Notes: generated from the letters alone by a model not told the origin. 64,000 bases of DNA from Mycobacterium montefiorense (GCF_003112775.1 NZ_BFCH01000008.1:105551-169550), one strand, 5' to 3'; shown: positions 34,600 to 44,010, numbered from the stretch's first letter. Numbers and translations are program-made.

Positions 34600-35520
34600 A
34601 TGACGAGCACCGACAGCAAGCGATTCGACGGAGACAGCTGGGATTTGGCGTCCAGTGTGGGAGCCACCGCCACCGCGGTGGCGGCCCGCCGGGCCATGGC
34701 TTCCAAGGGCCCCAACCCGTTGATCGACGATCCCTTCGCCGAGGCGCTGGTCAACGCCGTCGGTGTCGACGCATTCATCCGGATGATGAACGGCGAGGTC
34801 GAGCTCTCGCAGGACGATCCCGCGTTCACCCCGCAGCGGCTCAGCGAGGGCATGGCCGTGCGCACCCGGTACTTCGACACCTTCTTTCTCCAGGCCGCCG
34901 AGGCCGGTGTGCGTCAAGCGGTCATCCTCGCGTCCGGGCTCGACACCCGCGCGTACCGGTTGCCCTGGCCAGCTGGAACCGTGCTTTACGAGATCGATCA
35001 GCCCCAGGTGATCGAATTCAAGACCCGCACCCTGGCCGACCTTGGCGCGGCCCCGGCTACCGATCGCCGGGCGGTAGCGGTGGATCTGCGTGATGACTGG
35101 CCGGCCGCGTTGCGCGGCAACGGATTCGACTCATCGCAGCCGACGGCCTGGATCGCCGAAGGACTGCTTGGATACTTGCCGCCGGACGCCCAGGACCGCC
35201 TGTTCGACAACATCACCGCGCTGTCCGCGCCCGGCAGCCGCATCGGCACCGGCTACGTCCCCGACATTCGCGACCGTGTCCAGAAACGCGGTCGCGAGCT
35301 CAGTGAACGCTGGCGCCGCATGGGGCTGGATCTGAACTGGTCGGAGTTGGTCTACGACGGCGAACGTAACGACGTGGTGACTTACCTCAACCAGCGGGGT
35401 TGGCAGACCACAGTGAACAGCACGCCGGAGATGTACGCGCACAACGGTTTCGAGTTTCCTAACGAACCGTCGGTGGTCGCGTTCGGCGACATCAAATACG
35501 TCTCGGCGACGCTAGCATAA
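34600..35520 (+). CDS. SAM-dependent methyltransferase, TIGR00027 family, trio A gene 2
   Basis: 306 residues with the same core: [77 protein letters not shown]. The segment GERNDVVTYLNQRGW in the C-terminal part is also conserved across the trio. It is placed 11 nt after the first copy. Confidence 0.9.
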   Translation: MTSTDSKRFDGDSWDLASSVGATATAVAARRAMASKGPNPLIDDPFAEALVNAVGVDAFIRMMNGEVELSQDDPAFTPQRLSEGMAVRTRYFDTFFLQAAEAGVRQAVILASGLDTRAYRLPWPAGTVLYEIDQPQVIEFKTRTLADLGAAPATDRRAVAVDLRDDWPAALRGNGFDSSQPTAWIAEGLLGYLPPDAQDRLFDNITALSAPGSRIGTGYVPDIRDRVQKRGRELSERWRRMGLDLNWSELVYDGERNDVVTYLNQRGWQTTVNSTPEMYAHNGFEFPNEPSVVAFGDIKYVSATLA

Positions 35521-35532
35521 GGGGTCCTTGTC

Positions 35533-36465
35533 ATGACACGCACCGAGCAAGACACCTGGGATCTGGCCTCGAGCGTAGGGGCGACTGCGACCTGGGTGGC
35601 CGCAGCCCGGGCAATAGCCAGCAAGAAACCCGACGCTCTGATCGACGACCCGTTCGCCGATCCACTGGTGCGCGCGGTGGGCGTGGACTTCTTTACCGGC
35701 GTGCTCGACGGTGAGATCACCGATGAGAGCGGCGGTATCGCTGCCGACGCCGACCTCGAGGCGGAGTTCAACTTGCAGCGGATGGTCGACATGATGGCCG
35801 TGCGCACCAGGTACTTCGATGACTTCTTCACCGACGCGACCGCCGCGGGTGTTCGCCAAGCGGTGATCCTGGCCGCGGGCCTGGACTCGCGTGCGTACCG
35901 ATTGGATTGGCCGGCGGGCACCGTCGTTTACGAGGTCGATCAGCCGACCGTCGTCGAGTTCAAGTCCACCACATTGTCGAACCTGGGCGCCGAGCCCACC
36001 GCGCAGCGCCGGACCGTCGCCGTTGACTTGCGCGACGACTGGCTAAACGCGTTGCGGCGCAGCGGTTTCGACGAAACCAAGCCCACGGCGTGGAGCGCCG
36101 AGGGGCTGCTGATGTACCTGCCGCCCGACGCCCAGGACCGGCTGTTCGACGCCATCACGACGCTGAGCGCCCCGGGCAGCTGGCTGGCGACCGAATACCA
36201 CCGCGATGGCGGCATGCCGCTGCTCGAACGGCGTGCCAAGGCGATGGCCAACCGCTGGGGGAAGTTCGGCTTCGACATCGACGTGTCCACCCTGGTCTAT
36301 GACGGCGAACGCACCCCGGCCGCGGATTACCTGACCGCGCATCGCTGGTCGGTTTCGACGCGCACCCGCGCCGACATGTTCGCCGAGGCCGGGCTGTCCG
36401 TGCCGGCCGGCGACAGCGTGCAATCGCTGCAGAACAGCATCGCCGTCACCGCGGTGCGGGAGTAG
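35533..36465 (+). CDS. SAM-dependent methyltransferase, TIGR00027 family, trio A gene 3
   Basis: 310 residues: [77 protein letters not shown]. It is slightly longer in the insertion after LDGEITDE. It ends 4 nt before the convergent acetyltransferase-like gene. Confidence 0.9.
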   Translation: MTRTEQDTWDLASSVGATATWVAAARAIASKKPDALIDDPFADPLVRAVGVDFFTGVLDGEITDESGGIAADADLEAEFNLQRMVDMMAVRTRYFDDFFTDATAAGVRQAVILAAGLDSRAYRLDWPAGTVVYEVDQPTVVEFKSTTLSNLGAEPTAQRRTVAVDLRDDWLNALRRSGFDETKPTAWSAEGLLMYLPPDAQDRLFDAITTLSAPGSWLATEYHRDGGMPLLERRAKAMANRWGKFGFDIDVSTLVYDGERTPAADYLTAHRWSVSTRTRADMFAEAGLSVPAGDSVQSLQNSIAVTAVRE

Positions 36466-36469
36466 CCGC

Positions 36470-37135
36470 CTAGGCCGGTTTGGCTGCCGGTGCGCGGACC
36501 ACCAACGGTACGGCGGGAAAACACCACGCCAGCTCTGAGCGCGACTTGCGCAGCACGGCGGTGCCGTAACCGCGTTTGCGGTGGTCGGGGTGGATCCAGA
36601 TCCGCACGTTTACTTCGCCACGGAGCAGCTCGCCGAAGACCATCCCGACCTTCTCGCCGGAATCGATGGCGACGAACCAGGCGGCCTCTTCGTCGTCCAC
36701 CCTGCGCAGCGCCGCCCGGATCTCGTCGTCGAGATCGCCCGCCGGTCCGCCGGATCCGTCGCCGGCAGCGCCGATTTCTTCAGTGCGGGTGGCGAACAGG
36801 TCGCGGTCCTGGTCGGCGGAGAACGGCCGCAGCTCCACACTCTCCCCCGAACTCGCCGGGCGCTCCCCGAGGGTGAAGCTCAGCTGCTTGTTCAGGTCCT
36901 CGAGTTCGGCCAGGATCTTCCGGCGCGAATCGATGGTGAGCTGCTCGAAGCACATGCCCATCACCGCTTCGGCCGCGAGGTGGGAGGTGTCGAGCAATTT
37001 GACGATCGACTCGACCGCGGCTGCCTTGTTTTCCGACTCCACTACGACGTCGGCAATTTCATGCCGGCGTTCAAGAGCTTTCAACAGGGCGTCTGCGATC
37101 TCTCTCCGGGCGGCTTTGCGGTCCTGGTCAGTCAT
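36470..37135 (-). CDS. GNAT-domain protein with a GyrA-like helical N-terminus
   Basis: 221 residues, resembling M. tuberculosis Rv0730. The C-terminal half has GNAT motif A in NVRIWIHPDHRKRGYGTAVL (RxxGxG/A acetyl-CoA loop). Residues 1-95 are helical and contain HLAAEAVMGMCFEQLTIDSRRKI and then LAELEDLNKQL. That recalls the coiled-coil segment of GyrA/ParC (LxMRLxxLTxLExxKI). The combination suggests acetylation or recognition of a specific partner; the substrate is unknown. Confidence 0.75.
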   Translation of the reverse strand: MTDQDRKAARREIADALLKALERRHEIADVVVESENKAAAVESIVKLLDTSHLAAEAVMGMCFEQLTIDSRRKILAELEDLNKQLSFTLGERPASSGESVELRPFSADQDRDLFATRTEEIGAAGDGSGGPAGDLDDEIRAALRRVDDEEAAWFVAIDSGEKVGMVFGELLRGEVNVRIWIHPDHRKRGYGTAVLRKSRSELAWCFPAVPLVVRAPAAKPA

Positions 37136-37169
37136 GGCACCAGACTAGAACGCCGAGCCGTCTACCGCG

Positions 37170-38555
37170 CTAGATCCTCGAGTCCGACGCCCGCGACGGC
37201 TGGTCGCCCAGTTCCAGGAACCGCCGGTAGCGGTCCTGCACCGCGGCCGCCCAGGCGCGATCGGGGTGGACAACGCGATCGGTGGAAACCCAGCGATCGG
37301 CGTCGGCGATCGACGTCTCCAGCCCGGCCGCCATCCGGCCCAGGAAGGCCGCGCCCAGCGCGGCACCCTCGGCCACCCCGGATACCTCCACCGGCCGGCC
37401 GGTGGCGTCAGCGATGGCCTGCATCCACGGCTGCAGTCGCGTCCCGCCGCCGGTGGCCACGATCCGCGACACCGGCGCTCCGCTGAGCTCGATGAGCTGA
37501 CGGACAACGAAGCCAGACGCCTCGTAGGCGGCTCTGCGCAGCGCGGCAGGACCGTGGGTGAGATCAACACCATCCAGCACGGCCCGGCGGTCCGGGTCGT
37601 GGAACGGCGTGCGTTCCCCGCGAATGTAAGGCGACCACACCGGGACGCGGCGCGGATCGACCGACCCGGGGTCGCCCGGGCCGATCACGCGATCCACCCA
37701 GCCCAGGAACAGGCCACCGGCATTGCTGGCGCCACCGATCAGGCTCTTGCCGGGTTTGGTGTGCGGAATGGTCCACAACCCCGGCACCTGGCGGGACTCG
37801 GGGACGGTGACCCACACGATCAGCGTGGTGCCGCACATCACCAGCACTTCGCCGTCGCGATCGGCGCCGGCCACCATCTGCTCGCACAGCGCGTCGACGG
37901 CACCGATCGCCAGCACGGCAGCCGACCCGTGGACCTGCCCGACCGCGGCTCCGATCGTTTCGACCCGTGGCATCTGTCCGGCACTCGCCCCTCGTTCGGC
38001 GCAGGCCTGCGGATTCCAGCCAGTCCCGTCGAACAGCGGGTAGGAGGTGGCCGCGGTCGCGAAGTCGATCACCGCCTCGCCCGCCAGGGCGTGGTTGGCA
38101 ACCGCCGGCGCCGGCCAGTATCCGGCCGCCCCGGGGACCTCGGCAGCCATCCAGCGCAGAAATTCGGCGGCCTCCCCCAACGCGGGGAGCGGCTGAACCC
38201 GTTCTTTCCCGGCCTCCACCGGCCGGCCGCGCTCGTCGCCGTACAGCAGTCCCGAAGTGATTGGCCGTCCCGCGGCGTCGACGGCGGCCAGCGAGGGAAC
38301 CATCGCCGAGACAGCCACCGCGCGGACGTCGAGACCGGGAGTATGCCGCCGCACCTGATCCAGGGCAGCCACCGGACCGCGCCGCCACGCCTCGTCGGCG
38401 TCATGCTCCAGCCGGCCGGGGGACGGCACCCGCACTTGATGCGGGATGCGCACTCGCGCCGTCACCCGGCCGTCGGCGTCGGCGGCGACCGCTTTGACCG
38501 CCGTGGTGCCGATGTCGATGCCGACCGTGACGCCGTTACGTGACACGGGCGTCAC
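37170..38555 (-). CDS. xylB: FGGY-family carbohydrate kinase (xylulokinase-like)
   Basis: 461 residues of the ASKHA sugar kinase fold: VGIDIGTTAVKAVA (phosphate 1), MCGTTLIVW (phosphate 2), GGASNAGGLFLGW, and VSRIVATGGGTRLQPWMQAIADATGRPVEV (adenosine motif). It corresponds by position and sequence to M. tuberculosis Rv0729. The exact sugar is not known. GTG 38555 and GTG 38546 are both possible starts. It is divergent from serA2 with only about 20 nt between, so the two must share control. Confidence 0.88.
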   Translation of the reverse strand: MTPVSRNGVTVGIDIGTTAVKAVAADADGRVTARVRIPHQVRVPSPGRLEHDADEAWRRGPVAALDQVRRHTPGLDVRAVAVSAMVPSLAAVDAAGRPITSGLLYGDERGRPVEAGKERVQPLPALGEAAEFLRWMAAEVPGAAGYWPAPAVANHALAGEAVIDFATAATSYPLFDGTGWNPQACAERGASAGQMPRVETIGAAVGQVHGSAAVLAIGAVDALCEQMVAGADRDGEVLVMCGTTLIVWVTVPESRQVPGLWTIPHTKPGKSLIGGASNAGGLFLGWVDRVIGPGDPGSVDPRRVPVWSPYIRGERTPFHDPDRRAVLDGVDLTHGPAALRRAAYEASGFVVRQLIELSGAPVSRIVATGGGTRLQPWMQAIADATGRPVEVSGVAEGAALGAAFLGRMAAGLETSIADADRWVSTDRVVHPDRAWAAAVQDRYRRFLELGDQPSRASDSRI

Positions 38556-38576
38556 CGTACGCCAGCATTGGCATTC

Positions 38577-39557
38577 GTGACATCAAGACCGCGCGCCCTG
38601 GTGACGGCGCCGCTGCGAGGTCCGGGGTTCGCCAAACTCCGGCAGCTGACCGATGTGATCTATGACCCTTGGATCGATCAGACCCCGCTGCGGATCTACA
38701 GCCCCGAGCAGTTGGCCGAACGGATCGCCGCCGAATCCGCCGACGTCGTTGTGGTGGAGAGCGACTCGGTGCGCGGCCCCGTGTTCGACGTGAGTCTGCG
38801 CGCTATCGCCTCCACCCGCGGCGACCCCAACAACGTCGACGTCGCCGGCGCCACCGCGGCGGGCATCCCGGTGCTGAACACGCCGGCACGCAACGCCGAT
38901 GCGGTCGCCGAGATGGCGGTGGCGCTGCTGCTGGCCGCCACCCGCCATCTGTTGGCCGCAGACTCGGATGTCCGCAGCGGCAACATCTTTCGCGATGGCG
39001 TCATCCCCTATCAGCGGTTTCGGGGTTGGGAGATCGCCGGGCGCACCGCCGGGCTGGTCGGCCTGGGTGCCGTCGGGCGCGCGTTGCGCTGGCGGCTGTC
39101 CGGGCTGGGCATGCGGGTCATCGCCCACGACCCGTACCACGACGAAGCCCACCACAGCCTCGACGAACTACTGAGCGAGGCCGACGTCATCTCGCTGCAC
39201 GCACCGGTCACCGACGACACCACCGGAATGATCGGCGCCGACCAGTTCGCGGCCATGCGCGACGGCGTGGTCTTCGTCAACACCGCCCGCGCGCAGCTGC
39301 ACGACACCGATGCGCTGGTCGACGCGCTGCGCAGCGGCAAGGTGGCCGCGGCGGGCCTGGACCACTTCGTGGGCGAATGGTTGCCGACCGATCACCCTTT
39401 GGTGGGCATGCCCAATGTCGTGCTGACCCCGCACATCGGCGGAGCCACGTGGAACACTGAGGCCCGGCAGGCGCAGATGGTCGCCGATGATCTGGAAGCG
39501 TTGCTGTCCGGCAACACGCCCGCCCATATCGTCAACCCGGAGGTGCTCGGCCCATGA
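38577..39557 (+). CDS. serA2: D-2-hydroxyacid dehydrogenase (SerA2)
   Basis: 326 residues. The Rossmann motif is GLVGLGAVGRALRWRLSGLGMRV, VFVNTARAQLHDTDALVDAL holds the conserved Arg region, and PNVVLTPHIGGATWNT the catalytic His. There is no regulatory ACT domain, so it is not the main serine-pathway SerA. GTG 38577 gives the M. tuberculosis Rv0728c N-terminus (TSRPRALVTAPLRGPG); TTG 38568 is in frame upstream. It overlaps fucA by four bases. Confidence 0.88.
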   Translation: MTSRPRALVTAPLRGPGFAKLRQLTDVIYDPWIDQTPLRIYSPEQLAERIAAESADVVVVESDSVRGPVFDVSLRAIASTRGDPNNVDVAGATAAGIPVLNTPARNADAVAEMAVALLLAATRHLLAADSDVRSGNIFRDGVIPYQRFRGWEIAGRTAGLVGLGAVGRALRWRLSGLGMRVIAHDPYHDEAHHSLDELLSEADVISLHAPVTDDTTGMIGADQFAAMRDGVVFVNTARAQLHDTDALVDALRSGKVAAAGLDHFVGEWLPTDHPLVGMPNVVLTPHIGGATWNTEARQAQMVADDLEALLSGNTPAHIVNPEVLGP

Positions 39558-40219
39558 CGTCGGTGAAATCCGTTGGCAACGCGGAAACCGCGGTTCTGGA
39601 TGCGGCCAAGGACATGCTGCGCCGCGGTCTCGTCGAGGGAACCGCCGGCAACATTTCGGCGCGGCGCCCCGACGGCAACATCGTCATCACGCCGTCGTCG
39701 GTCGACTACCGCGACATGGAGCTCGATGACCTGGTGCTGGTCGACGCGGAAGGCGCTGTGCAGCATGGCAAGGAGGGGCGGGCGCCGTCGTCGGAGATGC
39801 AGCTGCACCTGGCGTGCTACCAGGCGTTCGACGACATCGGCAGCGTCATTCACAGCCATCCGGTGTGGGCGACCATGTTCGCCATCGCTCACGAGGCGAT
39901 TCCGGCCTGCATCGACGAATTCGCGGTCTACGTCGGCGGCGACGTTCGGTGCGCCGACTACGCCGCGTCCGGCACACCGGATGTCGGGATCAACGCGGTC
40001 AAGGCGCTGGAAGGCCGAGGCGCCGCGCTGATCGCCAACCACGGCTTGGTCGCGGTGGGGCCGCGCCCCGACAAGGTCCTGCACATCACCGCACTTGTCG
40101 AACGCACCGCGCAAATTGTCTGGGGTGCACGGGCTCTCGGTGGTCCGGTACCGATTCCCGAAGACGTGAACCGCAACTTCGCCAGCGTCTACGGCTACCT
40201 GCGCACCAATCCTTTATGA
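39554..40219 (+). CDS. fucA: class II aldolase (fuculose-phosphate aldolase-like)
   Basis: 221 residues. Zinc ligands are seen in SVIHSHPVWATMFAIA (HxH) and IANHGLVAVGP; the acidic residue in PSSEMQLHL is the probable catalytic Glu. EGTAGNISARRPDGNIVITPSSVDY is the typical phosphate-binding N-terminus. It would cleave a phosphorylated sugar made by the adjacent kinase. Overlaps with serA2 and the MBL gene (both ATGA) make a coupled three-gene unit. Confidence 0.9.
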   Translation: MTSVKSVGNAETAVLDAAKDMLRRGLVEGTAGNISARRPDGNIVITPSSVDYRDMELDDLVLVDAEGAVQHGKEGRAPSSEMQLHLACYQAFDDIGSVIHSHPVWATMFAIAHEAIPACIDEFAVYVGGDVRCADYAASGTPDVGINAVKALEGRGAALIANHGLVAVGPRPDKVLHITALVERTAQIVWGARALGGPVPIPEDVNRNFASVYGYLRTNPL

Positions 40220-41133
40220 GCCGTACACAGGTGGGGCGCGCCCGCGTGACACGGATCCTGGAGTTTCAGTTCGAGCTGGGCACACAGGCTTTCGCCAAGA
40301 CCCCGCCGTCGGGTTGGCTCGACAACTCCGACCTGCTGGTGCCGGACTTCTTCGACCCGGACACCGATAAGTGGCGCATCGCGGTGCAAAGCTGGGTCGT
40401 CGAGGTCGACGGACTGACCGTCGTCGTGGACACCGGCGTCGGCAACGACCGTCAGCGACCGCACATGCCGCCGCTGGATCACCTGAATACCGGTTTCCTC
40501 AGCGCGTGGGACTCGGCCGGCATCGACCGCGCCGCCGTGGACGTGGTGATCAACACTCACATCCACTCCGACCACGTCGGTTGGAACACCATGCTTGATG
40601 ACGGCGCCTGGGTGCCGACCTTTCCCAACGCCCGATATCTCGCGCCCACAGCCGATTACCGCTATTTCGCTCCCGATGGACCGGCGGCGCGGCAAACGCC
40701 GCGCACCGAGGCCGAGGCGGCCCAGCAGCATGGTGATCAGCTGGTGTTCGCCGACAGCGTGTTGCCCGTCGACGACGCCGGACAGCTCGTCGGATGGTCG
40801 GATGACTATCAGATCAGCCCGTCGCTGCGGCTGCGGCCCGCTCCCGGACATACTCCCGGCTCCTCGGTGCTGTGGCTAGATGCGGGGCAGTCCGCGGTGT
40901 TCGTCGGCGATCTCACGCACAGTCCGCTACAACTGCGCCGGCCCGCCGACCCCTGCGCGTTCGACGTGAATGCCGGCGCCGCCGCCGCCACCCGCCGCCG
41001 GATCTTCACCGAGGCCGCAGCAGCACACGCCACCGTGATACCCGCGCATTACCCCGGCCACGGTGGTGCGTCGATCCGCGCCGCCGGCGACCAATTCGAA
41101 ATCGACGAATGGTTGGAGATTGAAAGGCTATGA
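40216..41133 (+). CDS. metallo-beta-lactamase-fold hydrolase
   Basis: 305 residues with the MBL zinc site THIHSDHVGW (HxHxDH), APGHTPGSSV (third-metal His) and VFVGDLTHSP (Asp). The C-terminal His is in VIPAHYPGHGG. Family members include lactonases; in this operon a sugar-lactone or ester substrate is a reasonable guess. ATG 40216 overlaps the fucA stop. From memory this gene is not present after fucA in M. tuberculosis. Confidence 0.85.
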   Translation: MSRTQVGRARVTRILEFQFELGTQAFAKTPPSGWLDNSDLLVPDFFDPDTDKWRIAVQSWVVEVDGLTVVVDTGVGNDRQRPHMPPLDHLNTGFLSAWDSAGIDRAAVDVVINTHIHSDHVGWNTMLDDGAWVPTFPNARYLAPTADYRYFAPDGPAARQTPRTEAEAAQQHGDQLVFADSVLPVDDAGQLVGWSDDYQISPSLRLRPAPGHTPGSSVLWLDAGQSAVFVGDLTHSPLQLRRPADPCAFDVNAGAAAATRRRIFTEAAAAHATVIPAHYPGHGGASIRAAGDQFEIDEWLEIERL

Positions 41134-41297
41134 CTTATCGGGTGGTGGGGTTCTCGCTGATAGTCCCTCGATCGACGTTGCCGCGACCGACGATGTCGAC
41201 GCGCTGATCGAGCTTGCGCCGGATTGTGTGAACTACACGCCCCGCGCCATCGACTACGACCTGGTGACCAGGATGCTGCGCTCCGGATCATCGGATC
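41130..41297 (+). pseudogene. remnant of a DapB-like NAD(P)-dependent dehydrogenase
   Basis: An ATG overlapping the MBL stop opens with MTYRVV, the usual start of the dihydrodipicolinate-reductase-like family, but stops after 11 codons. In another frame LADSPSIDVAATDDVDALIELAPDCVNYTPRAIDYDLVTRMLRSG follows, resembling residues about 55-100 of the same family. The remainder is gone, cut off by the convergent AraC gene. I read this as a deleted, frameshifted gene that once followed the MBL gene. Confidence 0.6.
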
Positions 41298-41312
41298 TCA
41301 GGGCGCGTTGGT

Positions 41313-42167
41313 CTAGGTGGCTCGCAGTCGCCAGTCGCGCGGCGGCATGCCGTGCTCCCGGTTGAATAATCGGCTGAAATAGCCGGGATCGAAAACCCCG
41401 ACCCGGCGGGCGATCTCGGCGACCGGGAGATCGGTTTCTTCCAGCATGGTGCGAGCTTCGGCCATGCGGCATTCGATGATCCACTCCTGCACGGTGCGCC
41501 CGGTGCGCCGACGCACCACCGTGGTGAGATGCCCTGGCGTCATCCCAATTTCGTCGGCAACATCGCGCAGCGACAGGGCTTCGGCGTGACGGCGGTCGAT
41601 CACCGCGAACACATCGGCCAGCAACGGCTCCCCGCTACGCCTCAGATCGGCGACCACGTCGCAAGCCAGCCGCGCGAGCTCGATCAGCAGCAGGGTCAGG
41701 TGCGCCAGCGCCGCCTGCCGGTGACCCTGGCGCCGGGCAGTGAGTTCGTTTTCGATCGACTCGATCGCGTTGTTCCACATGGATTGCCGCGCCGCGGGCA
41801 CCTCCAGCCGCAGCACCCCACCGGAATGCCCGTGCAGGAACGGAAAGAGCAGCGGATGTCCCCGCCACGCCGGCCATGGCGATCGAGCGTCCTCGCCCAG
41901 CGCGGCGGGATCGAAGAACACCGCGACACCGGCCTCCAGGTTTTCCAGCTGGTTCGGGTCGAGCACCTCACCGGGAGCGGCCACATACACCACACCCGCC
42001 GCGGGCACGTACCACAGCGCGGGGAAGTCGTGGATATGACGACCCCGCTCGCCGAGGTCGCCCAGGTGGCGGTGCACCGACACCGGAGGTGTGTCCGGGC
42101 CGGTCCGATATTGATAGATCGGCACACCGCCGCGGAGGCTGATCAGCCGGGCTGCCTGCGTCATCAT
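41313..42167 (-). CDS. AraC-family transcriptional regulator
   Basis: 284 residues from ATG 42167. The C-terminal AraC/XylS domain has two helix-turn-helix motifs: LSLRDVADEIGMTPGHLTTVVRRRTGRTVQEWI and LPVAEIARRVGVFDPGYFSRLFNREHGMPPRDWR. The N-terminal part is cupin-like (IHDFPALWYVPAAGVVYVAAPGE) and probably binds an effector. It is divergent from the methyltransferase at 42240 with a 72-nt gap, so regulation of that gene is likely. The start could be 42194 or 42164. Confidence 0.88.
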   Translation of the reverse strand: MMTQAARLISLRGGVPIYQYRTGPDTPPVSVHRHLGDLGERGRHIHDFPALWYVPAAGVVYVAAPGEVLDPNQLENLEAGVAVFFDPAALGEDARSPWPAWRGHPLLFPFLHGHSGGVLRLEVPAARQSMWNNAIESIENELTARRQGHRQAALAHLTLLLIELARLACDVVADLRRSGEPLLADVFAVIDRRHAEALSLRDVADEIGMTPGHLTTVVRRRTGRTVQEWIIECRMAEARTMLEETDLPVAEIARRVGVFDPGYFSRLFNREHGMPPRDWRLRAT

Positions 42168-42239
42168 TGCAAAAGATAGTCCTATTTCTAGCAAGAATCA
42201 GCCAATTCTATAGCGAGCCAGTGATCCACTATTGATGTT

Positions 42240-42884
42240 GTGACGAAATATCATCCACATGACTACTTACCGGCGACCGGTCACGATGCGTTCCTACCCG
42301 CATACGACTTGATCGCACGCATGATGGGCTTCGACAGCGTCTATCGACAGCTGGTCGCCCAAGCTGATATCGCCGACGGTCATCGAATCCTGGACATCGG
42401 CTGCGGCACCGGGAATCTCACGATTCGTGCCAAGCGCACCCATCCCCGCGCGGACGCGGTCGGTTGCGACCCGGACCCGCGAATTTTGGCGGTTGCGAGG
42501 CGAAAGGCCGCACGATTGACCGGCATCCGCTTCGAACAGGGGTACGCCGAGCGACTTCCCTACACGGACGGCGAATTCGACCGGGTCCTGTCGTCGATGA
42601 TGTTGCACCACATCAGCGCCGACGCGAAGCCGTCAGCCGCGGCAGAGATATTCCGGGTGCTGCGCCCCGGCGGCAGGCTGCACCTGGTCGACATCTCCGG
42701 CGACACGACAAACGGCGGCTTGACGGCGCGGCTCATCCGGCACAATCACCACGTGGCCGGCAACCTCGGCGACGCGATTCCCCAGCTGCTGGGTGCCGCA
42801 GGGTTCGACTACATCGAACTCGGCACCGAGCGGCGACGAATCGTCGGCCAACTCACCTACTACCGCGCCACCCGCCCCGCATAG
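42240..42884 (+). CDS. class I SAM-dependent methyltransferase (UbiE-like)
   Basis: 214 residues: ILDIGCGTGNLTIRAKR is SAM motif I, AVGCDPDPRIL motif II, and FDRVLSSMMLHHI with VLRPGGRLHLVDI motifs III-IV. It is unrelated to the TIGR00027 methyltransferases nearby. The GTG start at 42240 is used. It is divergent from an AraC regulator, forming an apparent regulator/enzyme pair; the substrate is unknown. Confidence 0.85.
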   Translation: MTKYHPHDYLPATGHDAFLPAYDLIARMMGFDSVYRQLVAQADIADGHRILDIGCGTGNLTIRAKRTHPRADAVGCDPDPRILAVARRKAARLTGIRFEQGYAERLPYTDGEFDRVLSSMMLHHISADAKPSAAAEIFRVLRPGGRLHLVDISGDTTNGGLTARLIRHNHHVAGNLGDAIPQLLGAAGFDYIELGTERRRIVGQLTYYRATRPA

Positions 42885-42918
42885 TGCGGGTGAGCATCGG
42901 CGGCCGTGGACAGTTGAT

Positions 42919-44010
42919 TCAGCCTGGGTCCGCAGAAGGTTGCTGCAAAGTGATGCTGTGAATACCGCCGCCACGCTCGAATAGTGGCCGGGAGTCGACC
43001 GTCACGACCTTCCTTCCGGGGTATTGCTCGGCGAGGATCGCCGCGGCGTTTGCGTCGTTGACATCATCGAAGCTGCAGGCGATCACGCCACCGTTGACGA
43101 GCAGATGATTCATGTAGCTGTAGGCCACGATTCCCTCGGCATCATTTGTCGTCGCGGGCGCGGGCATATCGGTGATCTCCCACCGCCGGCCGGCAGCGTC
43201 GTGACTGGCTTCCAGCGCTTCCCGAATCTCCCGGCAAACTCGATGATCTGGGTGTGCTTCGTTGCGCTGGGTGTGCAACAGCAATCGGCCGGGTGAGGTA
43301 ACCGCAGCGACGAAGTCGACGTGCCCCCCAGTGCCGCCGAGTTCGGAGTCTAGGGTCAGGCCCCGGGGCAGCCAGACGGCGTGGGTTGCACCGATCGTGG
43401 CGGCCAGTTCAGCCTCGATGTGGGCGCGCGTGAAGCCCGGGTTGCGGCGGGGATCGAGCTGCACGGTCTCGGTGACCAGGACGGTGCCCTCACCATCAAC
43501 GTGGATCCCGCCACCCTCATTTACCAGAGATGAACTCACTGTAGGAGTGCCGGCAATCTCTGCGACGAATCGGCCTGTGCGCCTTTCGCTGTGCCAATGC
43601 GCCCAGTCTCGGTCCCCCCAACAGTTGACCGCCCAATCGACAGCGGCCACAGCGCGGTCGCTGGTGCGCACGAATGTCGGCCCGATGTCTCGCATCCAAG
43701 GGTTGGTGACTGGGGCTTGGATGATGTCGATGTCTCGGGACAGGTAACGGCGCGCGGCGCGCATCTGGGTCGGGTTGACCAGCATGATCACCGGTTCGAA
43801 TTCGGCGACGGCGTGAGCTACCGCCGCCCAGGTGAGTCGCGCTTCATGCCTTGACTTTTCGGTACTCCCCAGTGCCAAGCACCCAACAGGAAAAGCCATC
43901 CAGACCCGCTCTTGCCTGGCCCCTTCTGTGGGCATCTGGTAGCCGGCGGGTTCGCGCCGCTGCGATTGAGGGGCACGGCGCTCGCAGGGCTGATCTTCGT
44001 CCATCATCAA
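42919..44010 (-). CDS. agmatine deiminase / peptidylarginine deiminase-family protein with catalytic Cys replaced by Ser
   Basis: 363 residues of the guanidino-modifying pentein fold. Conserved parts are RQERVWMAFP, NPWMRDIGPTF (substrate Asp), VNEGGGIHVDGEGTVLVTE, GTGGHVDFVA (catalytic His/Asp) and VVTVDSRPLFERGGGIHS. The family motif GGGNIHCITQQQP here reads GGGIHSITLQQP: Ser352 (codon AGC at 42955-42957, minus strand) replaces the nucleophilic Cys, and an Asn is missing. Hydrolysis of agmatine by the normal route is therefore doubtful. It stands alone on its strand in an accessory patch. Confidence 0.8.
   Translation of the reverse strand: MMMDEDQPCERRAPQSQRREPAGYQMPTEGARQERVWMAFPVGCLALGSTEKSRHEARLTWAAVAHAVAEFEPVIMLVNPTQMRAARRYLSRDIDIIQAPVTNPWMRDIGPTFVRTSDRAVAAVDWAVNCWGDRDWAHWHSERRTGRFVAEIAGTPTVSSSLVNEGGGIHVDGEGTVLVTETVQLDPRRNPGFTRAHIEAELAATIGATHAVWLPRGLTLDSELGGTGGHVDFVAAVTSPGRLLLHTQRNEAHPDHRVCREIREALEASHDAAGRRWEITDMPAPATTNDAEGIVAYSYMNHLLVNGGVIACSFDDVNDANAAAILAEQYPGRKVVTVDSRPLFERGGGIHSITLQQPSADPG

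Noticed and set aside
39814..40215. Extension of the MBL hydrolase back into fucA
   Set aside because: The added part is arginine-rich out-of-frame translation of fucA; ATG 40216 overlaps the fucA stop in the usual ATGA way.
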